The notes under the pieces are model-generated. The model did no database searches. It saw only the letters and a program-made list of their open reading frames with translations, and had not been told where the DNA came from. This document shows, in pieces, positions 51,135 through 58,091 of a stretch of 58,091 nucleotides of DNA (positions are counted from its first letter, which is position 1; the number at the start of each line of letters is the position of its first letter). This stretch comes from Micromonospora trifolii (GTDB taxonomy: Bacteria > Actinomycetota > Actinomycetes > Mycobacteriales > Micromonosporaceae): NCBI RefSeq assembly GCF_022229005.1, contig NZ_JAKKFD010000062.1, forward strand, positions 1 through 58,091, read 5' to 3'. The translations under genes and the position numbers were made by a program.

Positions 51135-54100
51135 ATGGCGATGTTCCGCAGACTCCGCTCCACCTTCTTCGAGCGGACCACCACCGACGCCGACGGCCGG
51201 GCGGCGTCCGTGCCGGCCGCGCGTACCGCCGAGGAGGCCGTTGTCACGCCGAGCCTGGACCCGGCCGTCGTGCCCCGCTACTTCGGCCCGGTGCCGAACT
51301 TCGCCCACAGCCCTCGCCCGACCCGGGACCCCGACGGACAGGTGGCGGCCGGGACCGGGCTGCGCAAGTTCGTCGACCCACTGCCCCTCCCGGGCCAGCC
51401 GGGCCGCGGCGATCTCGGCAGCCACCTGCCGGTTGCGGTGCCGGACACCATCAGCTATCCGGGCTGCGACTACTACGAGATCGGCCTCCAGGAGTACGCC
51501 CAGCGGCTGCACCGGGACCTGCCGGCCACCCGACTGCGCGGCTACCGGCAGCTCAACCTGGGCACCGACCCCGCCGGACACAACACTGTGGCGCCTCCGG
51601 AGCGACAGTGGCACCTCGGGCCGATGATCCGCGCCCGTCGGGGTCGACCGGTCCGGGTGAAGTTCATCAACCAGCTCCCCACCGGTCGGGCCGGCGAGTT
51701 GTTCCTGCCTGTCGACGACACCATCGAGGGGGCTGGCCTGGGCCCCCTGGACGGACCGGCGCCCTACCCGCAGAACCGGGCCGTGCTGCACCTGGCCGGT
51801 GCGCAGACCGGCTGGACCAGCGCGGGCAATCCGGGGCAGTGGATCACCCCGGCCGGGGAGATCACCCCGTACCCGACCGGGCCCGGCCTGGCCCACGTGC
51901 CGGACATGCCGGCGCCCGGCGCCGGGGCCACCACGCTCTACTTCCCGAACGAGCAGAGCGGCCGGCTGCTGTGGTTCCACGACAACACCCTCGGCCTGGC
52001 CCGGCTCACCGTCTACGGCGGACAGCTCGCGCTCTACCTGCTCACCGACCCGGCCGAGGACCAGCTCGTCGCCGACGCCGTGCTGCCGGCCGACCAGGTA
52101 CCCCTGGTGATCGAGGACAAGACGTTCGTTCCGGACGACACCCAACTCGCCGCCGAGGACCCGACCTGGGACCGGGAACGCTGGGGCGCCCGGGGCAGCC
52201 TCTGGCACCCGCACGTCTACCAACCCCGGCAGAACCCGTACTCCTCCGGCGGACGCAACCCCACCGGCCGGTGGGACTACGGACCCTGGTCCCACAACTG
52301 CGCCCCGGACGACACCCGCGCCGACGGCTGGGTGCCGAACCCGTACCACGACCCGGTCGGCGCGCCGGACGAGCCGCCGTTGAGCCCCGGCGTACCGCAC
52401 CCGTCGGCCGTTCCCGAGGCGTTCGGCGACACCCCGCTCGTCAACGGCGTCGCCTACCCGTACCTGGAGGTGCGGCCGCGCGCGTACCGGTTCCGGATCC
52501 TCAACGCCTGCCTGGACCGCAGTCTCAACCTCCAGCTCTACCGCGCGTGCTCCGACGCGGCGATGTGGACGGCCGACGGGGCGCTCGCCGACCCCGACGC
52601 CGGTGAGGTGCCGATGGTGCCCGCCGCGCGGGCGGCGGACCGTCCGGCGGGGTGGCCGACCGACGGACGCGACGGCGGCGTGCCGGACCCACGCGCCGCC
52701 GGCCCGGAGTTCATCCAGATCGGCAACGAGGCCGGCCTCCTGCCGGCGCCGGTGGTGCTGCCGAACCGACCGATCGGCTACCGCTACGACCGGCTCGACC
52801 CGACGGTGCTGAACGTCGATGGGCACACAGTGCTGCTCGCCCCGGGCGAACGGGCCGACGTGCTCGTCGACTTCTCCGCCATGCCACCGGGCAGCACGCT
52901 GATCCTGTACAACGACGCTCCGGCCCCGCTGCCCGGCTTCGACAGCCGCTACGACCAGCACACCGACGCCCCGGACCGCAGCGCCGAGGGTGGCCCACCC
53001 CCCACCGAACCGGGGTACGGCCCGAACACCCGCACCGTGCTCCAGTTCCGGGTCACCGGGACGCCCGAGCCGCCGTACGACCTGAGCCGACTGCGCGAAC
53101 GGCTACCCCTGGCGTACGCGGCCAGCCAACGGCCACCGATCGTCCCGCAGCCGGCGTACGACCCGGCGTTCGGCACCCGGACCCCGGCGCAGACGACGGT
53201 GCCGGTGCACGCCACCACTGTGACGTTCACGCCGACGGCCGGCACCGGCCCGGTGACAGTGCCGATCGCGGTCAAGGCCGCACAGCAGATCTTCGAACCG
53301 GGCCACGGCCGGCTGGCGGGCCGACTCGGCGTCGGGCACCCGCACGCCGGGCCGCTCAACCCGACGACGCTGCCGCTGGGCGCGACCGACCCGGTCACCG
53401 AGGTGCTCTTCGCCACCGACCCCGCCGTGCCGGTGGGCGTCCCCACCGACGGCACGCAGCTCTGGCGGATCAGCGGCAACGTCCGGCAGACCGAGCCGTT
53501 GCACGTCGGCGGCTGCGACGTGCAGGTGGTCAACCGGGTTGGCTGGGACGGCACGCTGCGACCCCCGCACGGCACGGAGCTGGGCTGGAAGGGGATCATC
53601 CGGGTCAACCCCCGGGAGGACGTGGTGGTGGCGCTGCGCCCGGTCGCACCGGTGCTGCCGTTCAAGCTGGGTGACAGCGTCCGGCTGCTCGACCCCTGTC
53701 GCCCGGCCGGGGCGCGGACCGGGTCGACGCCGGTCAGCCCGGCCGACGGACGACCGGCCACTGTGGTCAACCAGCTGGTCAACCTGGGCTGGGAGTACCG
53801 CTGGCACAGTCAACTCGCCGGGCACCGCGACGGCGGGATGAGCCGACCGCTGGTGCTGCGGGTGGCGCCGACGGCACCGACCGGGCTGACCGCCACACCG
53901 GTGCCCGGCTCGGCCACCGCGCTACCCGCGATCGCGCTGACCTGGACCGGCAACGGCGGGCGACCCCCCGCCACGAGCCACCTGCTGCAACGGGCCACCG
54001 ACGCGACCTTCGGCGGGGACGTCACCACGATCACCGTCGCGGCCGCCGCCACCCGCTACACCGACGCGACAGTCACCCCCGGGGTGACCTACCACTACCG

Positions 54101-54740
54101 GATCCGGGCGGAGAACACAGTCAGCTACTCGTCCTGGTCGAACGGGGTGCCCGCCTCGGTGCACCTGGCCGCGCCGAGCGGTCTGGTCGCGACGCTCCCG
54201 CCGGCCGCGCCGCTGCGCGTGGCGCTGCGCTGGACGAACCGCTCGTTCGCCACCGGCATCGACGTGCAGCGGGCCACCAACCCGACGTTCACCAGCGGCC
54301 CGGGCACCACGGCGATCAGGGTCGGCGACAACCATCTGGACTCGGCAGTGGCACCGGACACCACGTACTACTACCGGGTGCGGACCACCTACCTGGGCGC
54401 CGCCTCGGCGTGGTCGACGGTCGCCACCGTGACATCGCCACCCGTGCCGGGAACCCCCAACGGGGTGAGCGCCATCGCCAGCGCGCCGGGGCCGGACACC
54501 GCGACGGTGACCCTGGCCTGGGAGGCGAGCACACCCGGCGGCCCGGGGTCCGGGTTCACGGTGCAGCGGGCCCTCGACCCGGCCTTCGAGCAGGAGACGG
54601 CCACCTTCACAGTGACCGGCCGCGGCTTCACCAACACGGGGCTGGCCCGGGGAGTGACGTACCACTACCGGATCCGGTCGTTCAACGTCGTCGGCACCTC
54701 GTCGTACACCTTGCCGGTCCTGGTGACGACACCACAGTGA
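51135..54740 (+). CDS. Multicopper-oxidase-fold protein lacking most copper ligands, with three Fn3 domains
   Basis: A 1201-aa protein. Residues about 60-905 follow the CotA/bilirubin-oxidase cupredoxin layout. All four His-x-His motifs, however, have lost the second His: HLAG (219-222), WFHDN (280-284), EPLHVGG (787-793) and WHSQLAGH (890-897). The T1 cysteine position is Ser892 and the T1 histidine position is Glu787; His897 and Met902 remain. A catalytic trinuclear copper site is therefore unlikely. Three Fn3 domains follow (about 913-1010, 1010-1100, 1105-1201). The N-terminus has no clear signal peptide. ATG 51135 has GGGGAG upstream. It may be a structural or binding protein that kept the fold. 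Confidence 0.88.
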   Translation: MAMFRRLRSTFFERTTTDADGRAASVPAARTAEEAVVTPSLDPAVVPRYFGPVPNFAHSPRPTRDPDGQVAAGTGLRKFVDPLPLPGQPGRGDLGSHLPVAVPDTISYPGCDYYEIGLQEYAQRLHRDLPATRLRGYRQLNLGTDPAGHNTVAPPERQWHLGPMIRARRGRPVRVKFINQLPTGRAGELFLPVDDTIEGAGLGPLDGPAPYPQNRAVLHLAGAQTGWTSAGNPGQWITPAGEITPYPTGPGLAHVPDMPAPGAGATTLYFPNEQSGRLLWFHDNTLGLARLTVYGGQLALYLLTDPAEDQLVADAVLPADQVPLVIEDKTFVPDDTQLAAEDPTWDRERWGARGSLWHPHVYQPRQNPYSSGGRNPTGRWDYGPWSHNCAPDDTRADGWVPNPYHDPVGAPDEPPLSPGVPHPSAVPEAFGDTPLVNGVAYPYLEVRPRAYRFRILNACLDRSLNLQLYRACSDAAMWTADGALADPDAGEVPMVPAARAADRPAGWPTDGRDGGVPDPRAAGPEFIQIGNEAGLLPAPVVLPNRPIGYRYDRLDPTVLNVDGHTVLLAPGERADVLVDFSAMPPGSTLILYNDAPAPLPGFDSRYDQHTDAPDRSAEGGPPPTEPGYGPNTRTVLQFRVTGTPEPPYDLSRLRERLPLAYAASQRPPIVPQPAYDPAFGTRTPAQTTVPVHATTVTFTPTAGTGPVTVPIAVKAAQQIFEPGHGRLAGRLGVGHPHAGPLNPTTLPLGATDPVTEVLFATDPAVPVGVPTDGTQLWRISGNVRQTEPLHVGGCDVQVVNRVGWDGTLRPPHGTELGWKGIIRVNPREDVVVALRPVAPVLPFKLGDSVRLLDPCRPAGARTGSTPVSPADGRPATVVNQLVNLGWEYRWHSQLAGHRDGGMSRPLVLRVAPTAPTGLTATPVPGSATALPAIALTWTGNGGRPPATSHLLQRATDATFGGDVTTITVAAAATRYTDATVTPGVTYHYRIRAENTVSYSSWSNGVPASVHLAAPSGLVATLPPAAPLRVALRWTNRSFATGIDVQRATNPTFTSGPGTTAIRVGDNHLDSAVAPDTTYYYRVRTTYLGAASAWSTVATVTSPPVPGTPNGVSAIASAPGPDTATVTLAWEASTPGGPGSGFTVQRALDPAFEQETATFTVTGRGFTNTGLARGVTYHYRIRSFNVVGTSSYTLPVLVTTPQ

Positions 54741-54780
54741 CCGGCTCAGGGCCGGCGCGCGGTCTCTCAGGCGTGCGCCG

Positions 54781-55566
54781 TCAGCGCGTCGGGGCGCGCA
54801 GCGGGGTGCCCACGGCCCGCAGCTCGGCCAGGGCCCCGGCCACCCCGTGCAGCAGGTCGGTCGCCTCGGTGAGCCGGTCGGCCGCCGGGTGGGCGGTCTC
54901 CGGTCGGGCGTCCTCGGCCAGGTAGCCGGCGGCGGCGACCACCAGCCGTTCGTACGCCGCCACCCCGCCCTCCAGTTGGGCGGTCAGCGCGGCGTGCGCC
55001 TCGGCCAGCGGCGGCCGGGCGTCGGCCGGCGCCAGCCGCAGCGCGCGTTCGACGCTGGCCACCCGGGCGGCCAGATCGCGCAGCGAGCGGTCGGCGGCGG
55101 CGGCCTCCAGCACCGCCGGCTCGGCCAGCCCGGTGAGCCGGGGGGCCATCCCGGCCAGGGTGAGCGCCGCCCGGTCCAGTCGGGCCCACTGCTCTCCGGC
55201 GCTGGTGCCGCGCAGCGCGATCCGGGAGCGGACCCGGCGCACCTCGGCCAGCACGCCCGGGCCGACCGGCAGCCGCTCGACGGCGGCGATCAACCGGGCC
55301 CGCGACCGGGCCGCTGCCTCGGCCGGGTCGAGCGCGGGGGGTGCCGGCTGGGCGGCCAGGGCGCGCACGTCGATCCAGCGCCAGGCGGCGAGCGCCACCG
55401 CACTGCCCGCGGCGCCGGCCCAGGCCGCGTCGGGCAGACCAAGGCCGGCGTACGGAGTCAGCACCACCGCCGCGCCGCCGAGCCCACCGGCCAGCACGCT
55501 CCACCGTCGGGCCGACCGGCGAAGCCGATCCAGCCTGCGGAAGTACCGTGTCCGTTCGTCTGCCAC
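54781..55566 (-). CDS. pspM: Phage-shock-type membrane protein PspM
   Basis: A 261-aa protein with two adjacent transmembrane helices (about 25-65) followed by a long Ala/Leu-rich cytoplasmic helical domain. GTG 55566 has GAGGGGG upstream and begins 23 nt after pspA. Its place and shape match PspM of mycobacteria, which recruits PspA to the membrane; the sequence itself is poorly conserved. Confidence 0.75.
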   Translation of the reverse strand: MADERTRYFRRLDRLRRSARRWSVLAGGLGGAAVVLTPYAGLGLPDAAWAGAAGSAVALAAWRWIDVRALAAQPAPPALDPAEAAARSRARLIAAVERLPVGPGVLAEVRRVRSRIALRGTSAGEQWARLDRAALTLAGMAPRLTGLAEPAVLEAAAADRSLRDLAARVASVERALRLAPADARPPLAEAHAALTAQLEGGVAAYERLVVAAAGYLAEDARPETAHPAADRLTEATDLLHGVAGALAELRAVGTPLRAPTR

Positions 55567-55589
55567 AGTGACCCCCTCGATCCGGTCGT

Positions 55590-56462
55590 TCAGCCGGCGG
55601 CGGTCGGGTCGCCGGTGCCCCGCTCGCGAGCCATGCTGGCACGCAGCTCGTCCAGTCGGGCGGCGGCCGTCGGGTCGTTGGCCGGGCCGGTCTTCTCGGC
55701 CTGCGGCACTGCCGGTCGTTGGGCAGCGCCGCCGAGCTGCTCCCCCGCCATGCTGGACCGGATCTGCTCCAACCGGGCGGAGCCGGCCGAGTCGATCGTG
55801 GCCTTCTGAATTTCCAACATACGGCCCTCGACGGAGTTGCCGGCCAGTTCGGCGCGACCCATCGCGTTGGCGTACCGCCGCTCGATGCGGTCGCGCACCT
55901 CGTCCAGCGACGGGGTGTTGGTGGGCGCGGTCAGCGACGACATCGACTCCAGCGAGCGGGCCACCGTCTCCTGCATCTTGGCCTGCTCCAGCTGGCTGAG
56001 CAGCTTGGTGCGCTCGGCGAGCTTCTGCTGGAGGATCATCGAGTTGTTCTCGACCGCTCGGCGGGCCTGGGCGGCGGCGCCCAGCGCCTGGTCGTGCAGG
56101 GTCTTCAGGTCCTCGGTGGCCTGCTCGGCGGAGACGAGCTGGCTGGCCAGCGTCTGCGCGGTCTGCTCGAACCGCACCGCCTCGGCCTCGTCGCCCTTGG
56201 CCCGCGCCTGGTCGGAGAGCACCAGGGCCTGCCGGGCGTTGCCCTGCAACCGCTCGACCTCGGACATCTGCCGGGACAGCTTCATCTCCAGCTGACGCTG
56301 GTTGCCGATCACCGCGGCAGCCTGCTGAACCAGCGCCTGGTGCTGCCGCTGGGCATCCTCGATGGCCTGCTGGATCTGCACCTTGGGATCGGCATGCTCG
56401 TCGATCTTCGCACCGAAGAGCGCCATCAGGTAGTTCCAACCCTTGACGAACGGGTTCGCCAT
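55590..56462 (-). CDS. pspA: Phage shock protein A (PspA/IM30)
   Basis: A 290-aa membrane-stress protein that forms large assemblies on damaged membranes. An amphipathic N-terminus (MANPFVKGWNYLMALFGAKID) is followed by long coiled coil (about 25-215) rich in Gln/Glu/Ala. The Ala/Pro-rich C-terminal extension is actinobacterial. It is downstream of clgR and upstream of pspM. Confidence 0.93.
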   Translation of the reverse strand: MANPFVKGWNYLMALFGAKIDEHADPKVQIQQAIEDAQRQHQALVQQAAAVIGNQRQLEMKLSRQMSEVERLQGNARQALVLSDQARAKGDEAEAVRFEQTAQTLASQLVSAEQATEDLKTLHDQALGAAAQARRAVENNSMILQQKLAERTKLLSQLEQAKMQETVARSLESMSSLTAPTNTPSLDEVRDRIERRYANAMGRAELAGNSVEGRMLEIQKATIDSAGSARLEQIRSSMAGEQLGGAAQRPAVPQAEKTGPANDPTAAARLDELRASMARERGTGDPTAAG

Positions 56463-56660
56463 CTCCGTGGTATCCCCTCAGTAGCGTCGCTCCACCACGG
56501 CCGGGCCGGTTGAACCGACCGACCGTGACCGGCCGGTCTCCATCGTCCCAGCAGAACGCCAACGAGGCATCCGTACCGGGCGGTCGACAGCACCGGCGGC
56601 TCCTGCGAGCAACCCTACGCGGCCGGGGCCAGCCCGCCCATGGTCAACTGGATCGGCGGC

Positions 56661-57095
56661 TCAGGCCGCGCAGACCACGTCCCGGTCGCGCTCGGTCGGG
56701 CGGACGCGGGTGCTGCGCAGAGTGGCCTTGAGCGGCGAGTCCTGGCGGACCGAGACAGCGACCTTGCCGTCGGAGGTGACCTGACGGACACCCCGGTTGG
56801 TGCTCTTGGCTGCGGCGTCGGCCGGCTCGTCCTGCATCGAGACGAGCACCCCGGGCATCTGCTCGGCGAGCGCCACTGTGTCGCTCACCTCGAGCAGCAG
56901 CTCGGAGAGGCGGGCGCCGAGGGCGTCGCAGATCGCGGCGAGCAGCTCGCTGGACGGTTCCTTGTGCCCGCGCTCAATCTCGGAGAGGTAGCCGAGGCTG
57001 ACGTTGGCAGCGGTGGAGACCTCACGCAGCGTGCGCTGCTGGCCCTGCCGGCGCGCCCGCAGTGCGTCACCGATCACCCGGCGTAGCAGGATCAT
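56661..57095 (-). CDS. clgR: XRE-family regulator ClgR
   Basis: A 144-aa HTH activator of Clp protease and psp genes. The HTH is at about 15-75 (LREVSTAANVSLGYLSEIERGHKEPSSELLAAICDAL). Tail residues are acidic then basic and end VVCAA; ClgR proteins with C-terminal AA can be degraded by Clp. ATG 57095 has GGGGGAGG. Order cinA-clgR-pspA is conserved in actinobacteria. Confidence 0.92.
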   Translation of the reverse strand: MILLRRVIGDALRARRQGQQRTLREVSTAANVSLGYLSEIERGHKEPSSELLAAICDALGARLSELLLEVSDTVALAEQMPGVLVSMQDEPADAAAKSTNRGVRQVTSDGKVAVSVRQDSPLKATLRSTRVRPTERDRDVVCAA

Positions 57096-57315
57096 CGCAC
57101 CTCCCCCTGAGGGATACCTCGCGCCCGCCGCTGGGCGGCCGGCGGCGGCGGACCGCGCCGACCCCGAACGTCGGAGCCTTCCCGCAACCGTACCCGTTGC
57201 GGGCCCGGGCGACATCCCGCCCCGCCCGTCGGTTCGCCGGGACGGGCTCACCGGGGCGCGCCGCCGCCCGTGTGGCGTCGGCTTGGGTGGCTCTGACCGC
57301 TTCGGCCCCTGGCGT
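57096..57315. other. Gap between cinA and clgR
   Basis: 220 nt of GC-rich sequence that should contain the clgR promoter. I see no repeat, RNA gene or convincing operator. Confidence 0.4.
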
Positions 57316-57945
57316 TCATGAGTTCGCGGCGGCCAGCCGCTCGGCGAGCAACCGCAGCGCCTCGACCACCGCGCCCGCGCGGACGTGGTCCCGCCCGCTG
57401 CCCAGGTCGAGCTGGCGGACCTCGCCGCCGTTCGGGCCGGCGACCGCGACGTAGACCAGGCCCACTGGTTTCCCGTCCTGCGGTTCCGGGCCGGCGACCC
57501 CGGTGGTGGCCAGCCCCCAGTCCGCGCCGCACCGCTGCCGGCCGCCCTCGGCGAGCGCCGCCGCGACCTCCGGGTCCACCGGGCCTCGCTCGGACAGCAG
57601 GTCATCCGGTACGCCAGCCAGGGTCGCCTTCAACTCGGTGGCGTAGACCACGAGGCCACCCCGGTAGACCCCGCTGACCCCGGCGATGTTCACGATCGAA
57701 GCGGCGAGCGACCCACCGGTGAGCGATTCGACGGTGGCCAGGGTCTCGTGCCGCTCGGCCAGCCGGTGCACGACAGCGGCCGCCGCACTTCCCACCTCGG
57801 CACCGTCCACCTCGGCACCGTTCACCCCGGCACCACTAGCCCCAGGACCACTCACCTCAGCACCGTCCGCCCCGCCACCGTTCACCGACACCCCAACGTC
57901 TTTCCCCACCCGACTACCCCCAACCCCAACCCCAACCCGACCCAA
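57316..57945 (-). CDS. cinA: CinA C-terminal-domain amidohydrolase (nicotinamide-nucleotide amidase-like)
   Basis: A 209-aa protein. Conserved core from about residue 52: AAAVVHRLAERHETLATVESLTGGSLAASIVNIAGVSGVYRGG, and later TTGVAGPEPQDGKPVGLVYVA, matching PncC-type NMN deamidases. The first 50 residues are low-complexity (pentads like GAEVD, GAEVG), encoded by a 15-bp tandem array, so the true start is uncertain and could lie further in. The stand-alone C-terminal form is usual in actinobacteria. Confidence 0.85.
   Translation of the reverse strand: MGRVGVGVGGSRVGKDVGVSVNGGGADGAEVSGPGASGAGVNGAEVDGAEVGSAAAAVVHRLAERHETLATVESLTGGSLAASIVNIAGVSGVYRGGLVVYATELKATLAGVPDDLLSERGPVDPEVAAALAEGGRQRCGADWGLATTGVAGPEPQDGKPVGLVYVAVAGPNGGEVRQLDLGSGRDHVRAGAVVEALRLLAERLAAANS
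57794..57883. repeat. 15-bp minisatellite inside the cinA N-terminus
   Basis: Six imperfect tandem 15-nt units (ACCTCGGCACCGTCC-like) in frame with cinA, encoding Gly-Ala-x-x-x pentads on the minus strand. The period is a multiple of three, so copy changes would keep the frame. Confidence 0.8.
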
Positions 57946-57948
57946 TCG

Positions 57949-57971
57949 CGTCGATCATGAAGTTAGCGTCA
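57949..57971. repeat. Half of a family II palindromic repeat next to an IS30 end
   Basis: The sequence with core TCGATCATGAAGTTAGCGTC matches the left arm of the 41893-41954 repeat at 19 of 23 positions, but no right arm follows. The IS30-type sequence begins within the next few dozen bases, so insertion probably split the palindrome. Confidence 0.6.
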
Positions 57972-58008
57972 CGACACGCCGCTTGGGGTCAAGGGGTGAG
58001 TGCAATCG

Positions 58009-58091
58009 TCAGGTGGCGATGAGGTGGTCCAGGCGCTCGGCTGGGGTTGCCCAGCCGAGTGTCTGGCGGGGGCGGGTGTTCATCTGGTGGG
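58009..58091 (-). mobile_element. IS30-family transposase, C-terminal fragment at the window edge
   Basis: The minus strand reads HQMNTRPRQTLGWATPAERLDHLIAT then a stop, matching the conserved C-terminus of IS30 transposases (LNxRPRxxLGWxTPxE). The rest lies beyond the window. The element's end should fall between about 57972 and 58000; TTGCACTCACC near there on the minus strand could be part of its inverted repeat. Confidence 0.8.

Noticed and set aside
51135..54740. Active laccase/bilirubin oxidase
   Set aside because: All four His-x-His motifs are altered and the T1 cysteine is Ser892.
56463..56660. ClgR operator before pspA
   Set aside because: No sequence close enough to the published actinobacterial motif could be defended by eye.

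Overview
The window is high-GC actinobacterial chromosome, most likely Micromonosporaceae (Micromonospora or a close relative). This is inferred from strong third-position GC bias, many GTG starts, and familiar actinobacterial neighbourhoods: DUF3046-recA-recX, rny, gluABCD, miaB, and cinA-clgR-pspA-pspM. No rRNA, tRNA or CRISPR array was recognised.

Layout. 0-3.5 kb: two secreted polysaccharide-degrading enzymes with CBM2 domains (GH5 cellulase, PL1 pectate lyase). 3.5-6.2 kb: miaB and an alpha/beta hydrolase. 6.2-16.3 kb: a complete FxSxx-COOH RiPP-type locus on the minus strand. It reads precursor peptide ending FNSSI, radical SAM/SPASM FxsB with a C-terminal HExxH domain, an AAC(3)-family acetyltransferase, two TIR-like proteins, and a giant ParA-like/NB-ARC/TPR protein. 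A DUF2277 gene and an orphan gene flank it. 16.5-28.5 kb: housekeeping block with selD, gluABCD, rny, recX, recA, a DUF3046 gene, an MFS exporter, udgX and a 39-residue membrane peptide. 28.6-32 kb: a MocR-type regulator divergent from a PNPOx-GNAT fusion and a LysE-type exporter. 32-42.4 kb: a Spo0M-like gene, two CNNM/CBS membrane proteins, the Mrp Na+/H+ antiporter operon (mrpAB fused, C, D, E, F, G) and a small unknown gene. 42.5-51 kb: lhr helicase, a lipoprotein, a decayed SAM-hydrolase pseudogene, a CPCC zinc-ribbon protein, a secreted SH3-like protein and a Nei-type glycosylase. 51-54.7 kb: a large multicopper-oxidase-fold protein whose copper ligands are mostly substituted, with three Fn3 domains. 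54.8-58 kb: pspM, pspA, clgR, cinA, and the tail of an IS30-type transposase at the right edge.

The strongest candidate for an under-described system is the FxSxx-COOH operon (15402 down to 6220). It has a clear sigma70-like promoter and overlapping or near-abutting genes. It joins peptide-modifying enzymes to proteins built like defence or signalling switches (TIR-like, NB-ARC, ParA-type NTPase, TPR). The second standout is the copper-ligand-less multicopper oxidase. The window also carries at least two families of imperfect palindromic intergenic repeats, mostly lying past gene ends. One copy is a half-palindrome next to the IS30 end.
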